Part shown: piece after piece, positions 36,714 through 44,945 of the stretch
Layout: each line of letters opens with the position of its first letter
How positions within the stretch are numbered: position 1 is the first letter of the stretch
Source: Hydrogenophaga sp.
Lineage (GTDB): Bacteria > Pseudomonadota > Gammaproteobacteria > Burkholderiales > Burkholderiaceae_C
Direction of reading: 5' to 3'
Assembly (NCBI GenBank): GCA_011391595.1
Contig: JAABQG010000003.1
Coordinates: 23,898-87,897 of the forward strand
DNA: 64,000 bases
Position numbers and translations under genes: made by a program
Notes under the pieces: generated by a model
The model's input: the letters and a program-made list of their open reading frames with translations, nothing else
Database searches by the model: none
Told to the model about the DNA's origin: nothing

Positions 36714-36738
36714 CAAACTCCAACATGTCGGCGCTGGA
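36709..36738 (+). repeat. possible degenerate dispersed repeat, copy 8
   Basis: Begins AATAGCAAACTCCAACATGT and ends CGGCGCTGGA. About 21 of 30 positions match the best copy at 60116, including both ends (ATAGC and CGCTGG). It is intergenic between convergent plsC and the ABC ATPase gene. The middle is divergent, so membership is uncertain. Confidence 0.4.
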
Positions 36739-36797
36739 GAAGTGCCGAAAAACCTTCGATTTTGGGGCCGGAGCAACTTCAACCAGTCGAAGGGCTT

Positions 36798-38018
36798 TCA
36801 GGTCGGCGGCGTTGCGGTGTTGCCTGCCGGTGGTCGCGCGGCCCCGGGAACGAAGGCCACGGTAAGTTCCCGAGGCTCTGCGCTGCCGCCTTCGCAGGGT
36901 TCGCCGCAGGGCGCCGCGCAGGGGAGGTCGCACATGCCGCCCTTGCCGGGCGGGCAGGCGCGGTTGAAGGTCACGACGTGGTCCACCTGGGCGCGGATGC
37001 CAATCCATTCGCCGATGCGGTGATCGTGGTGGCTTGGAACATGGGCCAGCACCGTCTCGCCGCTGGCCAGACGCAAGGTGTAGAGGAATTCCGAGCCGCG
37101 AAAGGCCTTGCGCATGATCTCGGCCCTGACGGGCGCATCGTCGTCATGAACGATGTCGTCGGCCCGCAGCAGCACGTCGCATTCGCCCTGGGCAAAGGCG
37201 CAAGGCAGTGGGCATTCAGCCACGTCGCTCAGTTCGCCCAAGGCGGTCTGCACCACCACCTGATGGCCCACCTCGCGCAAGGTGGCCGGGGTAAATACGC
37301 CATGGCCGATGAAGTTCGCCACGAAGCGCGTCGCGGGGCGGTGGTACAGCGTGTAGGCATCTTCCCACTGGTGCAACTGCCCTTCATGCATGACGCCGAT
37401 CACGTCGCCGATGGCAAAGGCCTCAAGCTGGTCGTGGGTGACGAACAGTGCCGTGGCCTGAGCGGCCTTCAGGATGGCGCGCACCTCATGGGCCAGGCGC
37501 TCACGCAGATCGACGTCGAGGTTGGAAAAGGGCTCGTCGAGCAACAGTAATTGCGGTTGGGGCGCGAGGGCGCGGGCCAACGCCACGCGTTGCTGCTGCC
37601 CGCCAGAGAGCTCATGGGGGTAGCGCTTCTCCGCGCCGCCCAGGCCCACCAGTTCGAGCACCTCGGCCACGCGGGTCGCACGCTGGGACTTCGGCTGTGC
37701 ATGGATGCCGAAGCCGACGTTTTGCCCCACGTCCAGATGAGGGAACAGGGCGTAGTCCTGAAACACCATGCCGATGCGTCGTGCCTCGGGGGCCACGGTG
37801 CGTAAGGCGCTGCTGACGACCGCACCCGAAAGACGGATCTCGCCGGCCGTCACTCGCTCCAGCCCCGCCACAGCGCGCAGCAGCGTGGTCTTTCCGCAAC
37901 CCGAGGGGCCGATCAAGACGCCGATTTCACCAGCCCGCAGGCCAAACGAAACGCCCCGTACGGCCGCCTGCGAGCGTCCGGGATAGTGCACATCGAGTTG
38001 CGAGACTTCCAGAAACAT
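36798..38018 (-). CDS. fbpC: iron(III) ABC transporter ATPase (FbpC type) with cysteine-rich tail
   Basis: A 406-residue ATPase, about 50 longer than usual FbpC. Walker A is GPSGCGKTT near residue 37, signature LSGGQQQRVALARAL near 133 and Walker B LLLLDEPFSNLD near 156, followed by a TOBE-type C-terminal domain ending DHVVTFNRA. The extra tail from residue 355 has five cysteines in a regular C-x7-C-x3-C-x3-C-x3-C pattern (355, 363, 367, 371, 375), then a Pro/Ala-rich end. The start overlaps that of the divergent permease; a Fur-box-like site lies just upstream. No periplasmic binding protein gene is adjacent. Confidence 0.88.
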   Translation of the reverse strand: MFLEVSQLDVHYPGRSQAAVRGVSFGLRAGEIGVLIGPSGCGKTTLLRAVAGLERVTAGEIRLSGAVVSSALRTVAPEARRIGMVFQDYALFPHLDVGQNVGFGIHAQPKSQRATRVAEVLELVGLGGAEKRYPHELSGGQQQRVALARALAPQPQLLLLDEPFSNLDVDLRERLAHEVRAILKAAQATALFVTHDQLEAFAIGDVIGVMHEGQLHQWEDAYTLYHRPATRFVANFIGHGVFTPATLREVGHQVVVQTALGELSDVAECPLPCAFAQGECDVLLRADDIVHDDDAPVRAEIMRKAFRGSEFLYTLRLASGETVLAHVPSHHDHRIGEWIGIRAQVDHVVTFNRACPPGKGGMCDLPCAAPCGEPCEGGSAEPRELTVAFVPGAARPPAGNTATPPT

Positions 38019-39717
38019 GGAAAGTATTGTAGATGCTTACAATTCTCATTTACATCCACCTGGGCAGTTGCCCGTCTTGCCCTTGCGCTGGTTCCATCGT
38101 TTTCTTCTGCTGCTGATTGCCGTCGTACTCTGCGTCCCGGTGCTGGCGGTGCTGGGTTCCTGGCTGCAGTGGGACGCCACGACCGCCGACATCCTTCAGG
38201 AAATGAGCCGGACCGTGCTGCCGGATTACGCCTGGACCACCCTGCGCCTGTGTGTGATGGTGGCGGCGGGCGTGATGCTGGTGGGCACGGCCAGCGCGGC
38301 TGCTGTCACCCTGTTCGAATTCCCGGGCCGTCGGGTGGCCGAGTGGGCCTTGCTGCTGCCCCTGGCGATGCCGGCTTATGTGGTGGCCTACGCCTATACG
38401 GATTTCCTGCAGTTCAGCGGTCCCCTGCAATCCTGGATGCGGGGCACCCTGGGTCTGGAAGGGCGGGTGCTGCCCGAGGTGCGCAGTGTGGGCGGCGCGG
38501 CCTGGGTGTTCACATTTTCCCTCTATCCTTACGTCTACCTGCTGGCCCGAACGGCCTTGAGCGAGCGCGCCGTGCACCTGATGGAGGCCGCCCGGCTGCT
38601 GGGCGCGCCCTTGTCCCGGCGCATTCGCGAGGTGGCCCTGCCGTTGGCCCGCCCGGCCATCGCGGCCGGCGTGGCGCTGGCGCTGATGGAGACGCTGGCC
38701 GATTTCGGCGTGTCGAGCTACTTTGGTATCCAGACCTTCACTGCCGGCATCTACAAGGCCTGGCTGTCGATGGACAACCGGATCGCAGCGGCGCAGCTGG
38801 CCACTGTGCTGCTGATCGTCGTGCTGGTGCTGCTGCGACTGGAGCACAACGCCCAGAAGCGGCTGCGCTACGCCAGCGGTCGCGGCGCGCGCGGCGGCTC
38901 GGCCGAGGCGCAGCCGGTGCCGCTGCGCGGCGCGCGGCTGGCAGCAGCCTGGGCCGTCTGTGGCCTGCCGGTCCTGCTGGGGTTTGTGCTGCCGGTAATG
39001 TTCATGCTGCGCCCCCTGGCCGCTGACTGGTCTGTGCTGCCCTGGGACCGTTTCGTGGCGTGGTCGTTCAACAGCGTGCGCCTGGGCGTGATCACTGCGG
39101 TGTTGGCCGTGGTGCTGGCCGCATTCCTGGCGTTCAGCGTACGTCGCCAGCCCGACGGCTTGACGCGTGGAGTGGTCCAACTGGCCGGTCTGGGCTACGC
39201 GATACCGGGCGCGGTGATCGTGGTGGGCCTGCTGCTGCCGGTCGGCTGGCTGCAGGCGGTGGCACCGCAGACCAGCGTGGGCTTCTACATGACGGCGACG
39301 GTGCTCGGCCTGGTCTGGGCCTATCTGGTGCGCTTTTGCGCGGTGGCGCTGCAGTCGGTGCAAAGCGGCTATTCGCGCATTCCCATCAGCTTCGATGATT
39401 CGGCCCGGATGCTCGGTGCCGGCGGGCCCGGGCTGTTGTGGCGGGTGCACTGGCCGCTGCTTCGGCGTTCTACCGCGGCGGCGGCGCTGCTGGTCTTTGT
39501 GGATGTCATGAAGGAGCTGCCGGCGACCATGGTGCTGCGTCCCTTCAACAGCGACACCCTGGCCGTCGTGGCCTACCAACTGGCCCGCGACGAGCGCCTG
39601 GGCGAAGCCGCTCTGCCTTCGCTGGCGCTGGTGCTGGTGGGCTTGATCCCGGTGATGCTGCTGAGCCGTACCTTGCGCTCATCGGCGCCGCGTTTCGAGC
39701 ACGCTGTGCCGGGTTGA
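38017..39717 (+). CDS. fbpB: iron(III) ABC transporter permease (FbpB type)
   Basis: An inner-membrane protein of up to 566 residues with about twelve hydrophobic segments. It has two permease domains in tandem, each with an EAA-type cytoplasmic loop: LMEAARLLGAPLSRRIREVA near residue 187 and DDSARMLGAGGPGLLWRVHW near 461. It is the partner of the divergent FbpC-type ATPase. The ATG at 38017 overlaps the fbpC start and lies before the Fur-box-like site, so a later start (TTG at 38068 or 38083, just before RWFHRFLLLLIAVV) may be the real one. Substrate ferric iron is inferred from family and Fur site. Confidence 0.85.
   Translation: MESIVDAYNSHLHPPGQLPVLPLRWFHRFLLLLIAVVLCVPVLAVLGSWLQWDATTADILQEMSRTVLPDYAWTTLRLCVMVAAGVMLVGTASAAAVTLFEFPGRRVAEWALLLPLAMPAYVVAYAYTDFLQFSGPLQSWMRGTLGLEGRVLPEVRSVGGAAWVFTFSLYPYVYLLARTALSERAVHLMEAARLLGAPLSRRIREVALPLARPAIAAGVALALMETLADFGVSSYFGIQTFTAGIYKAWLSMDNRIAAAQLATVLLIVVLVLLRLEHNAQKRLRYASGRGARGGSAEAQPVPLRGARLAAAWAVCGLPVLLGFVLPVMFMLRPLAADWSVLPWDRFVAWSFNSVRLGVITAVLAVVLAAFLAFSVRRQPDGLTRGVVQLAGLGYAIPGAVIVVGLLLPVGWLQAVAPQTSVGFYMTATVLGLVWAYLVRFCAVALQSVQSGYSRIPISFDDSARMLGAGGPGLLWRVHWPLLRRSTAAAALLVFVDVMKELPATMVLRPFNSDTLAVVAYQLARDERLGEAALPSLALVLVGLIPVMLLSRTLRSSAPRFEHAVPG
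38033..38051. promoter_or_regulatory. Fur-box-like site and fbpC promoter
   Basis: ATGCTTACAATTCTCATTT contains the AATTCTCATT half typical of Fur boxes. On the minus strand it overlaps TGTAAA and is followed 17 bases later by TACAAT, a plausible -35/-10 pair for fbpC that would start transcription almost at its ATG (short or absent leader). Iron repression of both divergent genes is inferred. Confidence 0.55.
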
Positions 39718-39754
39718 CCCCGATGCTGGCTATGGCTTCAAGCGGCAGAATAAG

Positions 39755-39779
39755 CGTATATTCGAAATCATCGATAAAT
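39755..39779. promoter_or_regulatory. candidate operator of the ArsR-type regulator
   Basis: AT-rich TATATTCGAAAT followed by ATCGATAAAT lies 25-50 bp before the regulator ATG. TATATTCG-type half-sites are recognised by BigR/SqrR-like persulfide repressors, so autoregulation is plausible; the symmetry is imperfect. Confidence 0.35.
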
Positions 39780-39804
39780 CCTGTCGAACTGGAAGTCCGC
39801 ATTC

Positions 39805-40149
39805 ATGGGCCAAACGAGCGAAAAACTGGAAACCCCGTCCTTTACCGAATCCGACGCAGTGTTCGAGTCGGCCGCCGAGGTGTTCCGTGTGATGTCCGCA
39901 CCGATGCGGCTCAAGATTATCAGCAGCCTGTGCAACGGTGAAAAAAACGTGGGCGAATTGCTGCGCGAAATCAAGACCACCCAGCCCAACATGTCGCAGC
40001 ACCTCAATACGCTCTACCAGTCCGGCGTCCTCGGAAAGCGGCGCGATGGCGTGCAGATTTTCTACCGCATCATCAATGACCGTGTCGTGACGTTGTGTCG
40101 CGCAGTGTGCACCCAGATCGCGATCGAGACCGACTCCGAATCGCGCTGA
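39805..40149 (+). CDS. ArsR/SmtB-type regulator, BigR/SqrR-like persulfide sensor
   Basis: A winged-helix repressor of 114 residues. The recognition helix region is TTQPNMSQHLNTLYQSGVLG near 58-77 and the wing RRDGVQIFYRI near 79. It lacks the metal-binding ELCVCDL motif of classic ArsR. Instead Cys43 (SSLCNGEKNVGEL) and Cys98 (VTLCRAVC, plus Cys102) sit where BigR, SqrR and YgaV have the pair that forms a tetrasulfide bridge on exposure to persulfide. It precedes cytochrome and sulfide dehydrogenase genes, supporting control of sulfide oxidation. Function is inference from pattern and context. Confidence 0.85.
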   Translation: MGQTSEKLETPSFTESDAVFESAAEVFRVMSAPMRLKIISSLCNGEKNVGELLREIKTTQPNMSQHLNTLYQSGVLGKRRDGVQIFYRIINDRVVTLCRAVCTQIAIETDSESR

Positions 40150-40392
40150 CCGTCGGATTTTTCACCTGCAGGGCGCCCGTCATCGGGTTTCTACCGTGTG
40201 CCACGGTGGCTGCAAGGCCGTACGATCAACGTGGATATAAGCAGTTTCGGATGAAGCGTTTTAGTCCGTAATGACTTGGTGCGCGTGCCCCGTCCTGTCG
40301 AGCGAGTTTCGTTCGTCACCCGGGGTCATCGCCCGCGACTCGAACGGTGTCCGGCATGAAGGAACACCCGTACGCATTTTTCAGGAGAGAAC

Positions 40393-40704
40393 ATGAACCG
40401 ATGGAACAAGATTGCAGCGGCCGGTCTGCTGGCCACGCTGGGGGGCTGGGCCAGCGCACAGGCCATGGACCCGATGCAGGTGCGTGGCTGGGCCTCCACC
40501 TGCGCCACCTGCCACGGCACAGCCGGCATTGCCCAGCCCGGCATGGAGTCGCTGGCCGGCGTCAACAAGGACGAGATGCTCAAGAAGATGCTGGACTTCA
40601 AGACCGGCAAGAAGCCCGCCACCCTGATGCACCAACTGTCCAAGGGCTACTCCGACGAGCAGCTACAGGCACTGGCCGCGTATTTCGCAGCCTTGAAGAA
40701 ATAA
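40393..40704 (+). CDS. periplasmic c-type cytochrome, FCSD partner (FccA/SoxE-like), copy 1
   Basis: A monoheme cytochrome of 103 residues. The signal peptide MNRWNKIAAAGLLATLGGWA is cleaved near ASAQA. The heme motif is STCATCHG (CxxCH) near residue 37-41. The distal axial methionine is probably in ATLMHQLSKGYSDEQLQAL near 77. It likely takes electrons from the flavoprotein encoded 13 bp downstream and passes them to the respiratory chain. AGGAGA lies four bases before the ATG. The ~240-bp spacer upstream shows no gene or clear repeat. Confidence 0.9.
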   Translation: MNRWNKIAAAGLLATLGGWASAQAMDPMQVRGWASTCATCHGTAGIAQPGMESLAGVNKDEMLKKMLDFKTGKKPATLMHQLSKGYSDEQLQALAAYFAALKK

Positions 40705-40717
40705 GGGAGAACAACTG

Positions 40718-42001
40718 ATGAAACGTCGTCAATTAATTCAGGCCGCAGGTGCCGGTTCCGTGCTCGGCTCGCTGGGGATGATTACCGGCTGCGCCACCTC
40801 TGGCGGGTCGGGTGGCCCCCATGTGGTGGTGGTCGGAGGCGGCTACGGCGGCGCCACCGCCGCCAAATACATTCGCCTTTGGTCGGACCAGAGCATCCGG
40901 GTGACCTTGATCGAGCCCAGCGCCGCCTTCATTTCCTGCCCGATCTCCAATCTGGTGCTCGGCGGCACCAAGACGATGGCGGACATCACCATCTCCTATG
41001 ACAACCTGGCCAAGCGCCATGGCGTCAACGTGGTGCGCGACATGGTGACCAGCATCGATGCAGACAAACGCACCGTCAAGCTGGCCAGCGGCGGCGAGCT
41101 GAGCTACGACCGGCTGGTCCTGTCGCCTGGTGTCGACTTCATGTGGGAGGCGCTTCCAGGCATGAGCAAGCCTGGCGCCCAGGACAAGGTGCTGCACGCC
41201 TGGAAGGCTGGCCCCCAGACCGTGGCGCTACGCAAGCAGCTCGAAGCCATGCCCGACGGTGGTGTGTATGCACTGTCGATTCCGCTGGCCCCTTACCGCT
41301 GCCCGCCCGGTCCTTACGAACGGGCCTGCCAGGTGGCCAGCTACTTCACCAAGGCCAAGCCGAAGAGCAAGGTGCTGATCCTGGACGCCAACGATGATGT
41401 CACCTCCAAGGGGCCGCTGTTCAAGAAAGCCTGGGCCGATCGCTACAAGGGCATGGTCGAGTACCGCCCCAAGCACAAGGCCGTGGATGTGGATGCCGCC
41501 ACCAACACGCTCAAGTTCGAGTTCAACGACGATGTGAAGGCGGCCGTGCTTAACGTGCTGCCCGACATGCGCGCGGGCGACATCGCCGTCAAGACGGGCC
41601 TGGCCACAGCCAACAAGCGTTGGTGCGAAATTGACTTCCTGACGCACGAGGCGAAGGCCGCGAAAAACATCCATGTCCTGGGTGATTCGATCCAGGTGGC
41701 GCCCTTGATGCCCAAGTCGGGCCACATGGCCAACCAGCATGGCAAAACCTGCGCGGCCGCTGTGGTGGCCCTGCTGACGGGCAAGCAGCCAAACATCCTG
41801 CCGATCTACACCAACACCTGCTACAGCTTTGTCAGCGCCGAGGATGCGGTGCATGTGGCCAGCGTGCATCGCTATGACGCGGAAAAGAAGACGATGCTGA
41901 CGGTGCCGGGCTCGGGCGGCGTCTCCAGCGCGGCGAACGAACTCGAAGGCGGATATGCCATGGCCTGGGCACGCAATATCTGGGCGGACACACTGGCTTG
42001 A
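40718..42001 (+). CDS. fccB: sulfide dehydrogenase (FCSD) flavoprotein subunit, copy 1
   Basis: A 427-residue FAD protein that oxidises sulfide in the periplasm. The Tat-type signal MKRRQLIQAAGAGSVLG is followed by LGMITGC, which could be a lipobox placing Cys25 at the membrane. The FAD motif VVVVGGGYGGATAAK is near 36. The redox-active cysteine pair of FCSD is present: Cys195 in PYRCPPGPYERA and Cys368 in NTCYSFV. The C-terminal FCSD-flavin-binding domain includes GHMANQHGKTCAA. It pairs with the upstream cytochrome; a strong terminator follows. A second FCSD pair occurs at 47.0-48.6 kb. Confidence 0.94.
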   Translation: MKRRQLIQAAGAGSVLGSLGMITGCATSGGSGGPHVVVVGGGYGGATAAKYIRLWSDQSIRVTLIEPSAAFISCPISNLVLGGTKTMADITISYDNLAKRHGVNVVRDMVTSIDADKRTVKLASGGELSYDRLVLSPGVDFMWEALPGMSKPGAQDKVLHAWKAGPQTVALRKQLEAMPDGGVYALSIPLAPYRCPPGPYERACQVASYFTKAKPKSKVLILDANDDVTSKGPLFKKAWADRYKGMVEYRPKHKAVDVDAATNTLKFEFNDDVKAAVLNVLPDMRAGDIAVKTGLATANKRWCEIDFLTHEAKAAKNIHVLGDSIQVAPLMPKSGHMANQHGKTCAAAVVALLTGKQPNILPIYTNTCYSFVSAEDAVHVASVHRYDAEKKTMLTVPGSGGVSSAANELEGGYAMAWARNIWADTLA

Positions 42002-42012
42002 TGAGCGAGGTC

Positions 42013-42049
42013 AGCGTCGCCGGCTGCAAATCCGGCGGCGCTTTTTTTT
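42013..42049 (+). terminator. Rho-independent terminator after FCSD copy 1
   Basis: AGCGTCGCCGG pairs with CCGGCGGCGCT around an eight-base loop (one mismatch), followed by seven T. It is a very strong signal 11 bases after the flavoprotein stop, separating it from the downstream c4-type cytochrome. Confidence 0.93.
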
Positions 42050-42070
42050 ATGCAGTGAATGGGTGAGCTG

Positions 42071-42697
42071 ATGAGTCTGACCATGAAATGGATGAAATCC
42101 CCGGTTTTCAAGCCGTTCGCCGTGTTTGCCATGCTGGGCATGGCCGGCGCCGTCTGGGCGCAGGCCGACGAAGAGCGTGCGAAGAAGATTGTCGGCGGCG
42201 TGTGTTTCGTGTGCCACGGCGCTGAAGGCGAGTCTTCCAGCGAAGTCTTTCCGCGCCTGGCGGGGCAGCATTGGGAATACACCGCCAAGCAGCTGGAGAA
42301 CTTCAAGAGCGGCAAGCGAAAGAGCACGGCCATGAGCAGCATGGTCGCCAAGCTCACGCCCGACGAAATGGTGGCGCTGGGCAAGTATTTCGAGAAGAAA
42401 TCCACGCCGCCCGAGCCTGCGAAGGACGACGACCTGGCCGGCATGGGCAAGTACATCTACCTGCATGGCAACAAGTTCAGCAGCCTTCCGGCCTGCTCCA
42501 GCTGCCATGGCAAGGAAGGGCTGGGCACGGCCTCTTTGCCGCGCCTGGCCGGGCAGTACGCGGTTTACGTCGAAGCCCAGCTCAAGCAGTTCAACCTGCG
42601 TGAGCGCACCAACGACAACGAAGTGATGCACTCTATCGTCGCCAAGATGACGCCTCTGGAGATGGCCGCAGTGGCCGAGTACCTCAGCGGCAAGTAG
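42071..42697 (+). CDS. diheme cytochrome c (c4/c553 type)
   Basis: An exported cytochrome of 208 residues. Signal peptide includes FKPFAVFAMLGMAGAVWAQA with cleavage after VWA. There are two similar domains with heme motifs CFVCHG near residue 45 and CSSCHGKEG near 141, each followed by FPRLAGQ/LPRLAGQ and a methionine-containing segment (MSSMVAKLT and MHSIVAKMT). Cytochromes c4 ferry electrons to terminal oxidases. The ATG at 42071 is preferred over 42059; neither has a strong ribosome site. It sits downstream of the FCSD terminator and is convergent with the YeeE/YedE gene. Confidence 0.9.
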   Translation: MSLTMKWMKSPVFKPFAVFAMLGMAGAVWAQADEERAKKIVGGVCFVCHGAEGESSSEVFPRLAGQHWEYTAKQLENFKSGKRKSTAMSSMVAKLTPDEMVALGKYFEKKSTPPEPAKDDDLAGMGKYIYLHGNKFSSLPACSSCHGKEGLGTASLPRLAGQYAVYVEAQLKQFNLRERTNDNEVMHSIVAKMTPLEMAAVAEYLSGK

Positions 42698-42712
42698 GAC
42701 GGGCGACCGGGT

Positions 42713-43810
42713 TCAAGGCGCCTTGGCCTCGGCCCGGGCCTCATGAGGAAACTGCACACGGGCTACCTTGTGGTCCATAAGCCGGTCGGTCATGCCGGCA
42801 CCTGCCCACATGCCGGCCAGTGTGAGCCAGGCGGTCAGGGCGAACACCGATCCGCCCGTCACGCCCGCACCCACAGCACAGCCGCCCGCCAGCATGGAGC
42901 CAAAGCCCATGAACACGGCGCCCACGATGTAGCGGCGCATGCTATAGCCGTCCTTGAAGCCCTCGAGCTTGAAGTCGCGCCCGAGCAGGGCGCCGATCAG
43001 CGAGCCCAGGAACACGCCGGGCATCAGCCCAAAGTCGAAGCCGATGGCCGGCGCCGGCGCATGGAGCACCCGCATCAGCCACTCCGCGGAGGGACCGCTG
43101 AAGGTCAGCCCCTGCACCTGGACCACGGCAAAGGAGGTGTGGGCCACGACATCGGAAAACCACCAGGCGGCCACTACCGCGAGCCCGGCACCAATGCCGC
43201 CAACCCATTTCCAGGCGCCTCCACCGCTGCGCAGACTGACCACCAGTGCGAAGATCATCCAGCCCAGGCCAAACAACAAGCCGCCCCAGTGGCCTACGCC
43301 GGTGAGGGCCAGCAGGTCGCGCGTGGCGCCGCCTTCGACCGTCCACAGGGCGCTGAGGCTGTTGCGCAGCGGCGCCAGTGCACCACCCAGCGTGGCCTGC
43401 GCCGTGACGGCGAAGATCAGTCCCGACAGCAGGGCCCGCAGGTTGCCGTTGGCCGACAGCACCAGCAGCCGGCTGGCACAGCCGCGCGTCATGATCATGC
43501 CGGCGCCGAACAGCAGCCCGCCGATCAGTGCGCCGGAGAGACTGCCGCGCGCAGCCAATTGACGTGCGTTGCTCACGTCCAGAGCCCCCAGCAGGATCAG
43601 CGCCTGCACGCCGACCACGGCGGACGAAAAGGCCAGCAGCCAGACCGCCAGCTTCTCGCCGAGCTGGCGATGCCAGAACTCGATGACGGCGGCCCGCAGG
43701 CAAAACCGCGAGCGCTGGGCGGTGAAGCCGAACAAGGCCCCGATGATCGCGCCACCGGCCGCCAGCACGGCACCATCGCCATACTGCTCCAAAATCGTTG
43801 CCAGATTCAC
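42713..43810 (-). CDS. YeeE/YedE (TsuA-like) sulfur-compound transporter
   Basis: An integral membrane protein of about 365 residues with two DUF395 (sulf_transp) repeats. RSRFCLRAAVIEF near 35, MTRGCASRLLVLSANGN near 108 and LAGGCAVGAGVTGGSVFALT near 317 carry the conserved cysteines thought to pass thiosulfate in TsuA. GAGG/GAGG-type ribosome site (GAGG six bases before) favours the GTG at 43810 over a TTG four codons upstream. It lies opposite the flanking cytochrome and metallo-beta-lactamase genes, inside the sulfur island. Thiosulfate as substrate is inferred from the family. Confidence 0.88.
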   Translation of the reverse strand: MNLATILEQYGDGAVLAAGGAIIGALFGFTAQRSRFCLRAAVIEFWHRQLGEKLAVWLLAFSSAVVGVQALILLGALDVSNARQLAARGSLSGALIGGLLFGAGMIMTRGCASRLLVLSANGNLRALLSGLIFAVTAQATLGGALAPLRNSLSALWTVEGGATRDLLALTGVGHWGGLLFGLGWMIFALVVSLRSGGGAWKWVGGIGAGLAVVAAWWFSDVVAHTSFAVVQVQGLTFSGPSAEWLMRVLHAPAPAIGFDFGLMPGVFLGSLIGALLGRDFKLEGFKDGYSMRRYIVGAVFMGFGSMLAGGCAVGAGVTGGSVFALTAWLTLAGMWAGAGMTDRLMDHKVARVQFPHEARAEAKAP

Positions 43811-43976
43811 GCCAATCCTCAATAATTCAGTGAAAACTTATATGATGGTAGCTACGCGCCGGCTCAAACGGTTGATCCCGGTCAAGAAGCAACGGGTTCC
43901 CTCAATGGGTCGTCGCACTATCGCCGCTGCCTGATGGGGTTCGTGGTGGCGGCCCCACACAGGTCAGGAACAGTGA

Positions 43977-44945
43977 ATGAAAACCCTCGAGGCGTTTTGC
44001 CGGGTGACCCGGCGGGTGGGGCTGGTCATGTTGATGGCCGGGCTGCCGCTGTCGCCGTTGCTGGCTCAAGGAACCCCGGCGCTCAAGGCGGTTCAGGTGG
44101 CGGCTTCGGCGTGGTACGTCGAGGGCCTGTCTGCACTGGGCTCCACGGCCAACCAGAACTTCATCTCCAACGCGGCCTTCGTGGTGACGCCCGCCGGCGT
44201 GGTGGTCATCGACGCGCTGGGCTCGCCGGCGCTGGCCGAGCGCCTGCTGCAGGAGATCCGAAAGCTGACGCCCCAACCGGTAACCCACGTGATCGTCACG
44301 CACTACCATGCGGACCACATCTATGGCCTGCAGGCATTCAGGAAACAGGGCGCGCGCATCATCGCGCACCGCTCAGCGCTGGAGTACCTGAACTCCGAGA
44401 CCGCCCGGCAGCGGCTGGAGACCTCCCGCACCGAACTTGCGCCCTGGGTGGACGCCCAGACCGTTCTGGTCAGCGCCGACGAGTGGATCGATGGCGACAA
44501 GACCCTGAGTGTGGGCGGCACATCCTTCGTGATCCGGCACGTGGGCCCGTCGCACACGCCGGAAGACCTGGTGGTCTATCTGCCGAAGGAGAAAGTGCTG
44601 TTCGCCGGTGACCTGGTGTTTCGCAACCGCATTCCGTTTGTTGGTCAGGCCGACAGCGGCCGCTGGATCCAGGCGCTCGACGTGCTGCTGACCTTTGATG
44701 CCACCACAATCGTGCCCGGGCATGGGCCACTTTCCAGTGAAGCCCGCCGGGACATGCAGCAGACCCGCGATTACCTGGTCTACCTGCGCACGACCATGGG
44801 CGAGGCCGCGCGCAACCTCGAACCCTTCGAGGACGCCTACCAGGCCGCCGATTGGAGCCGCTTCGAGAAGCTTCCCTTGTTCCGGGTCGCCAATCGCATG
44901 AACGCCTACAACACCTACCTGCTGATGGAGCACGAAGCCAAATGA
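43977..44945 (+). CDS. SoxH-like periplasmic metallo-beta-lactamase fold hydrolase
   Basis: An exported protein of 322 residues. The signal segment VGLVMLMAGLPLSPLLAQG ends near residue 32. The metal motif is VTHYHADHIYGLQAF near 105 (HxHxDH), with further ligands in VGPSHTPEDLVVYL near 189 and IVPGHGPLSS near 246; VLFAGDLVFRNRIPF near 205 carries the bridging Asp. Such proteins occur as SoxH or quinoprotein relay proteins in sulfur and alcohol oxidation clusters. The exact substrate is unknown. Its stop overlaps the next gene's start (ATGA). Confidence 0.85.
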   Translation: MKTLEAFCRVTRRVGLVMLMAGLPLSPLLAQGTPALKAVQVAASAWYVEGLSALGSTANQNFISNAAFVVTPAGVVVIDALGSPALAERLLQEIRKLTPQPVTHVIVTHYHADHIYGLQAFRKQGARIIAHRSALEYLNSETARQRLETSRTELAPWVDAQTVLVSADEWIDGDKTLSVGGTSFVIRHVGPSHTPEDLVVYLPKEKVLFAGDLVFRNRIPFVGQADSGRWIQALDVLLTFDATTIVPGHGPLSSEARRDMQQTRDYLVYLRTTMGEAARNLEPFEDAYQAADWSRFEKLPLFRVANRMNAYNTYLLMEHEAK

